From the NCBI GenBank assembly GCA_007922195.1, contig ML681963.1:140060568-140124567 (forward strand): a DNA stretch of 64,000 nt, in the 5' to 3' direction. Positions 20,922-32,345 of the stretch are shown here, one piece after another. The translations under genes were made by a program, and so were the position numbers. Under the pieces are notes generated by a model. It was not told the origin of the DNA, ran no database searches, and worked only from the letters and a program-made list of their open reading frames with translations. The first letter of the stretch is position 1, and each line of letters begins with the position of its first letter. The DNA is from Podocnemis expansa. Lineage: Eukaryota; Chordata; Testudines; Podocnemididae.

Positions 20922-20976
<55 letters not shown>
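20922..20976. repeat. (TATC)n microsatellite
   Basis: About 13-14 uninterrupted copies of the tetranucleotide. The open frame across it, with repeated IYLSIYLS, is an artefact of the repeat. Confidence 0.97.
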
Positions 20977-21540
20977 GTTTTCCACAGCACCTGTTTCTGT
21001 GTGTTTCCTAGGTAAATTAGGTCTGAACAATGAAGGGTTTGTAGTGGACTTAAAAGAGTTTTCTGCTCTTCTTCTCTATATGGATGCGGCTGTGCATTTA
21101 TCATCATACTGGATATATTTTGTTGGATAGCAAATGCTGAAAGTGATGTGTTCAAACTGAATTAGTCTGATCTTCCCTGGAAAGTCCCTTACCACTTGAA
21201 TCTCCTTGACTGAGGGTATTTTTCCCTTCAGATCTACTCTGGCCTTTGCTGACTCCTTTGCTTCAGAGCCTTGCAGAAGATTGACCGGGTCCCTTTTCTT
21301 CACTGCTGAGAGTCTCACTACTCCACTATTTGGGCAAAAATGTTGTCTGGAAAGGCCATTCTCCAGTGCAAAGGGTGGTTTTTTTAAAAATTTTTATTTG
21401 CTTAGAGTTTTTATCCTCCCCTCCACAGTGCTCTAACACAAGATTTTAGCCATGATTAGGAAACCCCGGCCTCCCCTCCCACAAGATGAAAGAGCAGTGG
21501 GAAATTGGTGTTTTTCCTATTTATTTGTTTCATCCATCTG
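20977..21540. other. Intergenic, nothing recognised
   Basis: Short open frames only. No repeat family or domain was recognised. Confidence 0.4.
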
Positions 21541-21690
21541 ATATGTCATGTCTTTTAGAGTGGAAGCTCTTTGGACCAAGGACTGTCACTATACCTTTGT
21601 ACAATGTCTACCACAGTGGAGCCCTTACCTGATCAAGTCCTGTAAATGCGATCCACCTACAAATACAGTAATGAACAATAATAAACTTGC
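21541..21690 (+). repeat. MIR-type SINE 3' fragment
   Basis: GAGTGGAAGCTCTTTGGACC, AAGGACTGTCACTATACC, TTGTACAATGTCTACCACAG and the AATAATAAA tail match the SINE 3' end also seen at 19965. Confidence 0.5.
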
Positions 21691-21859
21691 TCTATGCTAT
21701 TTAGTTTCAGTATTAGCTTCTTGCTAGCACCAGATTTTGCAAATATTGACTGGATCAAGAGGCCTGGGTTGTATCCAGATAACATGTTAATTTCCCTTTC
21801 ATTCAAATTAGAATTTTATCTGTCTGAGGTACTTGTATACCCCCCATGACTATAATATC

Positions 21860-22150
21860 TGAACATCTTACAACCTTTAACAAATTGATCCTCTTAACTA
21901 TGAGGTAGGGAAATGTTTTTAACCTCATTTTAGAAATGGGGAGCTAAAGAGAGACTAAGGAACATTTTCAAAAGGATGTAAGTTATTCAGATGCTCAGTC
22001 CCATTTTCAAAGGTGATTTAGGTACATATGTGCAAATTTCTAAACACATTTAGCTGTTTAAAAATGCCAACAAGCATTTACCGAAGTTCTCAAAAAATGT
22101 CATTGCCTAACATCCATTGATTTTGAACATCTTCTCACGAGCCTGACACT
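21860..22150 (+). repeat. MIR-like SINE, old
   Basis: The text GAGGTAGGGAAATGTTTTTA, CCTCATTTTAGAAATGGGGA and GAGACTAAGGAACATTTTCA follows the MIR core. It continues into a CATTTTCAAAGGTGATTTAG-type 3' part common in turtle MIR copies. Divergence is high, so the edges are approximate. Confidence 0.5.
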
Positions 22151-22489
22151 GCCTGTTCAGCCATCAACAATGTGAGTCTCAATTGTCCATGAGCCCCTTC
22201 TCCCCTTAATCCCAAGCTTCCCCTTATGTATGGGGAAAACACCCTGTTAGTATTCATACAGTCCTTTCTCCTCTCCCCCATTTTCTCCTTGTTCCTCCTT
22301 AAGATGCACATCTGCTATAACACACATAGAAAAATGCTTTCAGTAGCAGGTAGGCTGTTGATTACTCTGATTGCAGCTTATGACTGACTACAAATTTTGC
22401 ATAGATTTTTGATGCTAAAACAACCTATTATTTTTGTTATTCTTCCCTTTTGCCATCCACTTGTTTGTTTCGTCTATCTATTATGTCAT

Positions 22490-22585
22490 CTTTTACACAG
22501 TGTAAACTTTTTGGGTGAGGAACTGTCATTTACTATAACTGTGAGCTATCTACACACTTTGACTTGGTGTCTACTAATCCAGGCA
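22490..22585 (+). repeat. MIR-type SINE 3' fragment, weak
   Basis: GTGTAAACTTTTTGGGTGAG followed by GAACTGTCATTTACT resembles the same 3' end as at 21541. It is short and diverged. Confidence 0.3.
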
Positions 22586-22609
22586 TGACCATACCCATAT
22601 TTTTTTACA

Positions 22610-23045
22610 GTTGAAGTGTGGCTCATAGAGCCTCCTGTCCTCCTCACCCATTCTTCACCTATGAGATTGGAACAGCAAGAATTCAGGCTTTCTGCAATGT
22701 AGGCAAGAGGGACTTTGGGCTTTAAACTAGAAGCAGGGGTGCCAGGACCCCTCCCCCCATGGGGCTGAAGCCTCAAGCTCAAGTATGTCCCCACTCCTGG
22801 GTCTAAAGTTCTGAGACGACACCCTGCCCCCAAGGCAAAACCTTGTAGACCCACATCCCTGCCATAGGGCCAAAGCCCTGAGACTTCCTGACCCTCCACC
22901 CCACAGTCTGGTAGGTGGAGAATGGCGGGGGGGGGGGGAGAGAAGCTCTAGGAAATACTTCAAGGTTGGGCATTTTGTGTAGCTCTCAAACATCTGAAGA
23001 TTATTGGATGAGGCTTGAAGGGTCAGTAAGTTTGACCACCCCTAT
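22610..23045. repeat. Probable hAT-like remnant, ends unresolved
   Basis: The right edge, reversed, reads TAGGGGTGGTCAAACTTAC, like hAT ends of the CAGGGGTGGGCAAACT type. A matching left end could not be fixed. The interior is GC-rich (CCATGGGGCTGAAGCC) and gives shadow open frames. Confidence 0.35.
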
Positions 23046-24470
23046 TCTAATTAAACAGTGAGATGCTGACTGTAACTATTAATATTTGTGTTTATAATTA
23101 ATTGTGGGTACAAAAAATATGGTCATGGGTGTTCAAGGGGGCAAAATTGTGCTCACAAAAACTAGAGGTCAATGTGATCCCCCTGAGAACTTTTCCTTTA
23201 TGTCTAGGGGAGGAGATAATGAACTCATAGTAGTAATTCCCCTGCTAAAAGTGAAAGATTATTAATATGACAAGCCCCATTTTTGACCCTTTTGTAAGTA
23301 CAAAAATCATTTTAGTTTGTGAAATTCATTGCCACAAGATATTACTGAGGCCAGGAGATTAGCAGAGGTCAGTAAAGGTTTAGACATTTATATGGATTAC
23401 AAGAATGTCCAATAAGGTTGCAATAATGAGGATCATAAAAAAAAATGTGAGTTGTGGAAGAGAAGTATACGCATCTGCTTTAGAACATGACCCATCTTCT
23501 GACTATGAGGGGTTAGGAGAAAATTTTCTGGGTGGGCAGGTTAATTCATCACTGCCTACTTCAGGGTTTATTGCTCCTGCTTCTGAACTATGTGGTGCTG
23601 ATCACCATCAGAGAGGAGATACTGAATTAAGAGGATCACTGGCAATTCCTTTATTTCCATTAACTTTCTTATGTTCATTCTCAGAACAGAGGATAATTTC
23701 TTTAGGAAGTCTGAATGCAATCTGATGTGTCATGTCGGAAGCATGGAATTTAGAGCAACTGCTGTTTTCACCAAATATTTGCCCATTCATAACACTGACA
23801 CAGCGAGCTTGTACATACACAGGTGTGGGCTCCATATATTTCTTCTTGAGGACCAATACCTGGAATGTGTTTGAACATATTTGGTGGAGAAATCCAAAAA
23901 GTGAATGACATTTGACTCTCTTAACTTTTTCAAATTGTGTGAACTGGTCCTAGGAAAGACGGGAATCTCCCTCAGGCACCTGAGAAAGAACAATCAAAGT
24001 CACCAACAGGAGACTGTAATCCAGGCAGTAACTCAAAACCAAAAGTGCAACCACAAAAGCATGGAGAAGTCATTCCCTGGATTTCTGCTTTAAGCTCAGT
24101 TGATTGTCAGTGTCCTGAGGGAAGCAATGTGACACTGCTAATGGCATTGGCTGAATCAGTGAAAAGTTCAAGGGACTGTGGGTGGTCATCAGGGTATTGT
24201 TGGCGCTAGGACCTGTGTCATCTCACCACCTTTCCAATGGGTATCATGCAACTATTACAGAGGAAGGGACAGAGGTTAGGTCTCCAAGAGACTCCACCTT
24301 TGAGGGACTTTGTAGATGAGAAACATTCTGTGGAGCCTTCTGGAGCAGAATGATCAGGGTGCAGACAGTGCGGCACTAGCTACTCTTGCTCTGTCATGTG
24401 AACAAGTCAGTGGCATCTTGTGGTGGACTCTGTTAAAAACTATAGGGAGAATTCTCAAAAGCTCTTTAGG
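23046..24470. other. Intergenic, nothing recognised
   Basis: Short open frames only. No repeat family or conserved domain was recognised. Confidence 0.4.
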
Positions 24471-24478
24471 GTTTGTCT

Positions 24479-24480
24479 AC

Positions 24481-24517
<37 letters not shown>

Positions 24518-24518
24518 A
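24479..24518. repeat. (ACA)n microsatellite
   Basis: About 12-13 copies of ACA, uninterrupted except at the end. The open frame across it gives a poly-Thr artefact. Confidence 0.95.
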
Positions 24519-24787
24519 ACCAAGCCTATAGAGGAAAGTCTCAGGGGCTGAGTCAACAGATTTGGGCTTGTGGAGCTGGTGCAATGGAGCTAAAGAGAGC
24601 AGTGTAGCTATTCAAACTAAGGCTGGCACCTTGGCTCTGAAGCTCTTCCCTCCTTGCTGAATTTCATAGCCTAGCCTCAACTCCAAATCCAAGATGTGCA
24701 TTGCTATTTTTAGCCCTGCAGCCTGAGCCCGGCAGGCTTGAGTCTGTTGATCCAGGCTATGAAACGTATTGCTGTAGAGAAGGGGTC

Positions 24788-25148
24788 TGCAACCTGCAAC
24801 TCGGGAGCCACGTATGGCTTTTTGGCTGCCTCCTTGTGGCTCATGACTCCAGGCCCTGCTCTCCACCACTGAGGGACCCTTCAGGCAGTCCACTTCTAGC
24901 TCTGGCCCCCATCATTGCCACTGAGGTATCCTGCAGGTAGCCTATGACAGGCTCCAAGCTCCCCCTTTCCACCGGGGGACTCTGCAGAGGACCTGGTTCC
25001 TCTCACCTTCCCCTGCAAGGTGACCCTGCAGCAGGTGCCTTAGCCCTACTCCCCCATCAGGAGGTTACACCCATTGAGTCTCTCAAAACACTTGATTATT
25101 AAAGGAATTTTTAAAATTCTTCTTATCTTTTGGATTGCCAACCCCCTG
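24788..25148. mobile_element. hAT-like MITE, diverged
   Basis: The left end AAGGGGTCTGCAACC and the right end, reversed (CAGGGGGTTGGCAATCC), form imperfect inverted repeats. CTGTAGAG precedes it and CTGTAA(R)G follows, a decayed 8-bp duplication. The right duplicate was later used as target by the element at 25156. Interior text includes GGAGCCACGTATGGC. Confidence 0.55.
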
Positions 25149-25155
25149 CTGTAAA

Positions 25156-25526
25156 CAGGGGTGTTGCTAGCGCCTGGCATACAGGCCACGTGCCCTGAGT
25201 CTTGGTGCCAGTGCCCTGAGTGCCAGGGGCAGCCCTGCCTCTCCTGGACCTGGCCCCAACCGGGGACCTGGGGCTGGACTGACAGCAGCAGCGCCTGCCT
25301 CTCCCAGCCCCACCGCAACGGGGGAATCCGTGCTGGGCTGCCCACAGCAGCTCCTGCCTCTCATGGCCCCAAACCTGGCCAGATCTGGGGCCAGACTGGC
25401 GGCAGCAGGAGCCCAATGCCAGATTGGGCCCGGGCACCTGAACACGGCCAGGGGGCAGGGCCTGGGCCCAAGGGGCAGGGTGTGGGCCTGTGCCCTGGGT
25501 ACTTCTCCCAGGCAGTGATGTTCCTG
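25156..25526. mobile_element. GC-rich hAT MITE, second member
   Basis: Starts CAGGGGTGTTGCTAGCGC and ends (reversed) CAGGAACATCACTGCC. It is flanked by GCTGTAAA (25148-25155) and GCTGTAAG (25527-25534), 7 of 8 matching. The left end matches the left end and reversed right end of the element at 15494, so both belong to one family. The open frames inside have no recognised product. Confidence 0.75.
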
Positions 25527-25534
25527 GCTGTAAG

Positions 25535-28029
25535 GTTTATTTATTTAAGTATTTATTTATTGCTTGCTGTGTTGACTTACTTTTAGTGACTTAGGAGCCT
25601 CAATCATATTTTTTCAAGGGGACTGGTACCTGGGAGCCTGAGTCTCGCTGAACGTCAACAAAACTTAGGTTCAGCTGAATGAAGCTTTTCACTTTAACCT
25701 TTTATTTTCAGTGAAAAATACAGCTTCAGGTCAATTGAAACATTTTGTGAATTTGCATCAAGTTTGCCAATTTTTTTTCACTGAAAAACAGCAGCAACAT
25801 ATTAAAATGGTTTGTTTCAATATTTTCTAAACAAATATTTGGATTTAACTTTTCAAAACTCCTTTTTGTTCTGAAATTTATTTTATTTTTAAAAAAGCTT
25901 ACGGGAGCTAAAAATGGAAACAAAACATTTTGTTACAGATCTAACTGTTTCCTTTCACCTGGAACAAACCTGCTGTCTTTTTAGTGTCGCCAAAAGTGCT
26001 GTAAAAGTCTTGTTTTGGGTCAACTCAAAACAAATTCTTTCAGTCTTTCAGACCAGCCAGTGAATGGGAAAACCAGTTAGTCACACAGTTCTTAAGTCAC
26101 TTTTGAAAATGAAATTCAGGCTTCTGAATCACTTACACATTTTTTTAAAACCTTATCTGCAGTCTCTGTTTTGATGAGGCAGTTATCTCGCTCTATTTTT
26201 AAGAAACACTTTAGAACAGTTTCTAATTCATACATGGCTTTTGTCATGAGTGATCTCATTTATTACTTTCTTTAACTTTCTGTTCCTGTTGTTCTTACTA
26301 TGCCTCTCAGTTTGTTTTATTTGTATAATATAATAGAGAATACCTCTCCTCCTCTAGATTGTTTTGTTGGTGATTTGTGAATCTCTGCCCTGAAATGTCA
26401 TGATAAGACTAGGTCTCTGAGTAATCGAGGATGTCTCTGATGTCAACCCCCTCTTGAGCTCTGTGAAGTCCTCCACATCCTTGAGGCCATGGAAAGTTAT
26501 ATTCCTTCACATATAATAAAGAATCAACTCTCTGCTCTGGTGTAACTCTAGTGGTGGAAGCCATCACTGTTCAGAAGAATGCATTTGATAAATGGAAGTA
26601 CTCCCACTTTCCTTCTGCATGGACTAGATATTTCCAGGACAAGAAATTACTCAACATATCATCAGGTGTGCAAAGATGTGCTTTGCACTCATTGGCATGA
26701 ACATAGCTATTGAAAGGACACTGAAGCCAAAAGGGTGATGGCATCTGGCCAAGTCCATTACCAATTCCTGATTTCCATGTTTCTCCCATGGAGTAAAACA
26801 GGCATATTTTCCATTTGACAGAGGACAAAAACTCAACAGGATTTTTTTTCCCCTAGGAATTTATTAAACTGTATATTGCTACTTTTCTCTCTGTCAGGAA
26901 ACGGATCAGTCACCCTGAACATGTAGTAAAAGTTTGTTACTCAGCAGTCAGTCTGTATTGAAGAATTCTGGTCCTTTACCAGACATTTAGCTCAAATGGT
27001 AGTCTGTGAACGTCCTTCAAACATTTAGCTTTAAATATTATGAAAGTTCCTTGTAGGCTTCTTGCACTATGACTCTGGAAATGTTCCTGTTGATGAATGG
27101 AGATCTATTAGCATAGCTCCCCGGCCTAAGAAGCAGCAGACTCCCTGTCTTGTGCAATCTCTAATAAAGCATCTGTTTTATTTTATTGGATATGAACTCT
27201 GTATTCAATCCTGGGGAAAATGCCTTTGTAACCACTGTTCAGAGTATGTTAAATGTCTCTTTCTGTGTTGGATTCCCAGAGGCTGTGGATCTGCTACAGC
27301 AGCCATGCTCTTAGCTCTGAAGGCCCTGGGTTCAATCCCTGTTGACAGTCATTATACCCTCAGCACCAGGTGATAAACTGGGATTGTTGCTGTGAATAGT
27401 AGAGTGGTTTCTGACTATATTTGGCAAAGAGACCTTTTAGCAAGGGCTGGATTCTTGGTGAACTGGACTAATCCTACAGAAGAGAGATAGCTCATTAGAC
27501 TAATAAGGGCTTGATCCATAGGAGTGCTGGTAAGAAACTGAAACTTTATTCTTCAAGAACAGTATCATGGTCTGGGTCAGGGTTCTCAAAGTTAATATTC
27601 TGTCACACAACAGTGTCTACTCACTCCAGGGACTACAGCTTATGACTATTTCTTCTGAAGCGCTAGTGTTCCTGGGGAGCCTCTGTTACCATAGTAAAGT
27701 GATACTGGTTGCACTCCCTCTCACTTCTAACAAAATCCTACTTCCTGGAGTCAAATTTGACTCCATGTCCCCAGGAAAAGCCCTGGACAGAAAATGGAAT
27801 CTCCATCCTATAGAAAATTTGAAGGGTTTTGTGGAAAAAAAGTTGCCCTGATTTGGGATTTTTCCCAGATGGAAATTCCAAAAAATCCCATTTTGGAGGA
27901 ACCTCCCTTCAGGGGGAACATGAAATTGCAAAGCGCCTCCCAGGCAGAGGCAGGATGCCATTATTTTGATTTTCCCAATGAAAAGTTTTGATTTTTTTTC
28001 CCCCAAAGTGAAATTTTCTTGCAGAAAAT
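25535..28029. other. Intergenic; possible tRNA-like SINE scrap
   Basis: No gene is recognised. Near 27290-27350, CTCTTAGCTCTGAAGGCCCT followed by GGGTTCAATCCC resembles the B box of a tRNA-derived SINE, but no A box or tail supports it. The open frame at 27966-28886 starts in this unique DNA and only becomes meaningful inside the DIRS piece after 28284. Confidence 0.4.
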
Positions 28030-28169
28030 GTTACTTCTTCGAGTGCTGCTCACCTCATTCAGTTACAGGTGTCTACGTGCTGCAGCGCACGGTAGCTCGG
28101 AAAGTCTTTAGTGTTAGCCTGTCAGGTCAGAGCACACGGCCAATGCCCCCTACACACTGCGACTGCGGC

Positions 28170-28176
28170 TATATAG
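28170..28176 (+). promoter_or_regulatory. TATA-like box in DIRS-D terminal repeat
   Basis: GGCTATATAGGTGACC lies about 110 bp upstream of the gag start at 28284. The same box is found at the corresponding place of copies B and C. Confidence 0.5.
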
Positions 28177-28283
28177 GTGACCATGACCCTGACCCTCCCA
28201 GTTCCTTTCTCCGCCATCAGCGTCGGTTCGGATCAGTGTTATCTTGTGAAACGCAAGAACCTGTCTTTCACGCGAAACTCGAA

Positions 28284-28815
28284 ATGCCAGGTTTCAAGCC
28301 ATGCTTAGGATGCTGCAAGGCTTTTCCAATGGATGACCCGCATGAGAAATGCCTCGCCTGCCTGGGTGAGTACCACCTCATGGCGGAGTGCTCTATTTGC
28401 CGATCCTTCAAGCGAAGGACTTGGCTGGAAAGAGAGCGCTGTCTCCTCTCAATTTTGGGGAATGGAACCACTCTGCCCGAAGGTGGCCAAGCCACCAGCA
28501 CTCTGCCGGACCCTCAATCGGCCCAGGCTCAGGATCCCCGCCGATCACCAGTACCGGGCTCGAAATCTCGGCCCACTACAGTACCGCCTTGGCACCAACC
28601 TCGCCGGTCCTCCAGCAGCCTCCCAGCCACCGCGAGTAGGGCACTGGCTCAGGCACTGACCCACCAAGGGCATTCAAACCCTGCCCCGGTGCAGAAGAGG
28701 AAAAAGAGGACCATAGTGGCACTGCCCCCCTCAGCACCGCTGGACACAGTACCACCCCTTGTGGTACCACCGCTAAGCCCAGTACCACCGGACCCGGCAC
28801 CATTGCCGATACCAC
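28284..28815 (+). pseudogene. DIRS-D gag N-terminal fragment
   Basis: The frame is uninterrupted and starts MPGFKPCLGCCKAFPMDD. It continues with CLACLGEYHLMAECSICRSF and KRRTWLERERC, then becomes Pro/Ser/Thr-rich with a basic patch (QKRKKRT). Three C-x2-C pairs lie in the first 45 residues, suggesting a zinc-binding module shared with copies B and C. The reading stays open into the terminal unit (to 28886), where it is no longer gag. I chose the Met just before the conserved block; an upstream in-frame start cannot be excluded. It is truncated and not expected to work alone. Confidence 0.7.
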
Positions 28816-29107
28816 CTCTTACCAGTAACTGTCCTTCGAGATGGGCTGCTCACATACATTCAGGCCCCTCCCACCGTCCCCACTAATGGAGTTGGCAAAG
28901 GTATATGGGACTGGGAGGGTCAGGGTCATGCTCACCTATATAGTTGTGGTCACGGCAACTATGGGGGGGGGGCATTGGCCGCGTGCCCTGACCTGACAGG
29001 CTAAGGCTGAAGACTTTCTGAGCTACTGTGTGCTGCAGCACATAGACACCTATAACTGAATGTATGTGAGCAGCCCATCTTGAAGAAGGATGGTTACTAG
29101 TAAGTAA
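28802..29107 (+). repeat. DIRS-D recombinase-side terminal unit
   Basis: Bounded by its own inverted repeats: ACCAGTAACTGTCC plus TTCGAGATGGGCTGCTCAC at the start, and GAGCAGCCCATCTTGAAGAA with GGATGGTTACTAGTAAG at the end. It matches the unit at 4586-4880 reversed, including GGAGTTGGCAAAGGTATATG. Confidence 0.75.
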
Positions 29108-32100
29108 CTCACTGATTTAGCATTTAAACAGGTGAACACACATGCATTCCAACCATCTTCTCTTCTTTGTTTTTTCACTCATTAGGGCTGCCTACTGAAA
29201 ATGATTAGAAGGCAGCAAGTGCAACTCTATGCCCAAATAGCTATGCAATTAGTTCCCCAGAAGAGCTACTAAATTGCCATGTTTATTCATGCAATATTGA
29301 TACTTAATTCTTATTTCTTTTTAAAAAATAGATTTATGATATAAGTTGATAACAGAGGAGTTACAGCCAGACAAACTATGTACAGAACACAGATTTAACT
29401 CCTTTTTCTTGCACTGTTTCAGCAAGATCCTTATGCACATGCCTAATTGTCATCACACAAGTAGTCCTGAGTATGTTGCTGAACTCATACCTCTGTTTCC
29501 AAATTATCCAGGAGCAGACTTTCCAAATGTGTTTTTATTATACATAATTATTACATGAATGGTTTATGTGATCACATTTCAGCCTATGAATTGTTTGTAA
29601 ACTATTCACCTGACTATTCTCAAATATACTCATTTACCATTCCTTTTTTGTGCTATACATGATATTGTTTCCTTTCCTTGATTGGATGCCTCCCAAATTT
29701 ACAAATTACTTTCAAAATGATTACATAAATACTTCCAGTATAAACAATCATGCAAACATAGTATTTGTGAGTCAATGAACAGTTACAAAAGTATTTGCAA
29801 CACTTTCCATTGAACAAAAATATTCCTGCTCCATAAATACTGTCCTCCAAGTAAACTTACGTCTTTTATTTGCATGAATATTCTCATCTATTTACCCCCA
29901 CCAGCACCCCATGACACCTAGCCTTCTAAGTGTCATCTGCTTCCTGGACAATGTAATCTGGTTACAGTGAAGCTCCATTTGTAGTGAAGCAGAATAAAGT
30001 TCATGAATTCTTTTATTTCCGTTAAAATATCTGTCTACTTCTACCGAATTTATTGTGCAAATGATATGACTATAGTGTGAGGGTATTTTGTTGGAACACA
30101 TGCTGTTGGAGGAAGTTCTGACATTATCTGAATAGGAAGGATGTAAAATTTCTGGATGAGGGAACTACATTACACTGAGAAGTTGTGGCACCCCCATCCC
30201 AAACAAAGGACCTTTTCAGAAGCTCACTGACTGGAGATCCATCCTCTGGCAGAACTATAAGCCATGCATGTCTGTCAGTGCAAAGGGTGGAGGAGGTGAT
30301 CCCAGAAATGAGGACAATGCAGTTCAATTCCAGTTCAATCTCTCAAAAGGAGTTCTTCTGTGCATAAGCTGAGGATTACTTTTCTAGGGGTTTTGAGATT
30401 GCAATTCCAAGGAGCAGTATGGATTCAAGAGGGAGACTTGGGCCCAGGAGAGAGTCAAGCTCTTCAACACTGCTCTTTCTGAGCACAGTCTTTGCCACCT
30501 CAAGCTGAATGCTCAAAAGAAATTGGGCTCCTAATCTCCATTTGGGCACCTCACAGAAGTTGAAATTAGCTGCTTCTGAGCTTGCAGCTCTTTGTCTCTT
30601 CATGATAAAGGCAGCATCTCCCAGACAGAGAGATCTATATTTCACCAGTGATTTCAACATTGTACAACAGTCAGATTTGATTTTACATGGTAAGCAGCCA
30701 GGACAAAGAGCACACTGTTCTTCTTGTTTTTTCCCACTTTCCCTGAGCTCCAGAAGTGTCAGAACTAGGGAGGAACTTCTTTGAAGACTGTATGTAATTA
30801 CAGTAGTATGAGAGAAGGGTCTGTTGTGTTCTCTTTACAAATAAATACGCAAAAGCCCCTCTGGGTCATAACAAGCAGTTGCTTGGACCAGGCAGCCCAG
30901 CTGACTCTCAAGACTGCAGTTACCTGAAGCCAGGCCTTTGTGTTGCTTTAACCTATGCCGAGGTCTTTCCTCCAGTGTAATATCTTCATCCACACAAAGG
31001 AAATATTCTGGGTATGTAGATCCCAAAGGAAACTCCAAGGATACATTATAAACCATGTGTTTTGTAAGTATTCTCACTTGAGGGCCACATTCTGCACTTA
31101 GTTACGCTGTTATAAATCCAAAGTAACTCTAATGAAGTCAATGGAATCACTCCAGATTTACTCTGAGATTAGAATCTGCCTTTGCATTTTGTCACAGCTC
31201 TCAGATATGGCTCTGGTCAGGGGCCAATCACTCTCACCTAGCTGAGTGGCTTTCTCTGATCAACAAACACAGGGTTGGTTAGCTAACAGTCTGGTACTAC
31301 AGACTCTCACTCAACTTAGTGGTTCTTTCTCAGGTAAATCTTCCCATTCCTAGAAGATGACCTCCTGGCTGAAAGGTGATTGGTCACATTGCATTCAGGA
31401 TGCTAACACTCTTCTTCCACTGGGATCCAGTCTCCTGCCTTGACCCTGACTTTCTTTTTGTTCTCATGCTAAAAAGCCCATGCCTTATTCTTCTACATTT
31501 ACACCTCTTCTCGTTAATGCATTGGAGCAGAAGGACTTGAATGCATTTCTCAATTTGTGCTTTGAAAATTGATTGTCCTACTGTAGCTGATGAAGACAGT
31601 GGGGGGAATGCATTAATATTTTCATTGTTATCACTAAGGACAACTATAAATAAATCCTCCTTTACAGTATTTATACATTATTACATCATATTGCCATTTC
31701 AAAAAGGAAAGTAATGGAAAGTGCTGAATAATGTAAGCATAATTGCTTGCACATTAGTTCCGCTGTCATTGCCATTATGTATGGTTCTACGACATTGCCA
31801 TATTTGTCCTTCCACCCAATGTTGCATGGCATTCATGGTGACATGATAATATTGGTGTGCCTCGTGTAATAAAATGCAGTACCTTTCATGATATGCTGGG
31901 CTTAGCTATTATATAATGAGAAAGCTTTTCTGGAGAATTTAGTCAGTTTATGCTCTTTTTATCTTGGTTACCATTCAGCTGAATTTTTATGCCTTGAAGG
32001 ATACTTGCTTGGGTCAAATAACTTTGCAAAATAACTCATATATTCCTATGTATTGAGTTAGATTCTGATGCGCATAACTCACATTTATTATTATCTTAGT

Positions 32101-32109
32101 CCATGGTTA
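29108..32109. other. Intergenic; possible conserved non-coding stretch
   Basis: No gene is recognised. From about 31520 to 31930 the sequence has enhancer-like texture (GGAATGCATTAATATTTTC, ATTGTTATCACTAAGG, GTAAGCATAATTGCTTGCAC), with no repeat signature. The rest is AT-rich DNA with short open frames only. Confidence 0.35.
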
Positions 32110-32345
32110 TTATTTGCTTGTATTCCAGGAGAGCCTTCGGGCCCCATGCAAGATCAGAACTCCATTTTGTTAGACAGAGTACAAATTCATAGTTAGAGCC
32201 AACCCCTACCCCAGAGTGCTCACAATCTAAAGATATGAGACAAACAAAGGGAGAGAGAGGAAACAAAGAAATGAACTGACTTGTCCAAGGTCATGCTTCT
32301 GGACAGTTCAGAGCTGGGGCTAAAACCCAGGTCCATCAGATCTTG
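32110..32345 (+). repeat. MIR-type SINE
   Basis: GGGCCCCATGCAAGATCAGA, CCCCTACCCCAGAGTGCTCA, CAATCTAAAGATATGAGACA and GACTTGTCCAAGGTCATGCT follow the order of the reptile MIR-type SINE ending in its AAGGTCA core. It is moderately diverged. Confidence 0.6.

Larger units (their letters stand above)
28030..29107 (+). mobile_element. Compact DIRS deletion derivative (copy D)
   Basis: This 1.08-kb element has the gag-side terminal repeat (28030-28240), the first part of gag (28284-28815) and then directly the recombinase-side terminal unit (28802-29107). RT, RNase H, recombinase and the internal complementary region are gone. The two terminal regions are inverted relative to each other (for example CCTGTCAGGTCAG at 28118 and CTGACCTGACAGG at 28990). 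It ends in GGTTACTAGTAAGTAAC, the family terminus. It looks like a non-autonomous or simply deleted copy. Confidence 0.8.

Noticed and set aside
20912..21130. Frame with repeated SIYLSIYL, possible signal peptide
   Set aside because: It is produced by the (TATC)n microsatellite.
25046..25586. GC-rich frames of 92-141 codons, possible small gene or CpG island
   Set aside because: They fall inside or across the second GC-rich hAT MITE, and its edges cut them.
27290..27350. tRNA gene or tRNA-derived SINE (GGTTCAATCCC B box)
   Set aside because: No cloverleaf, no A box at the right distance and no poly-A tail could be found.
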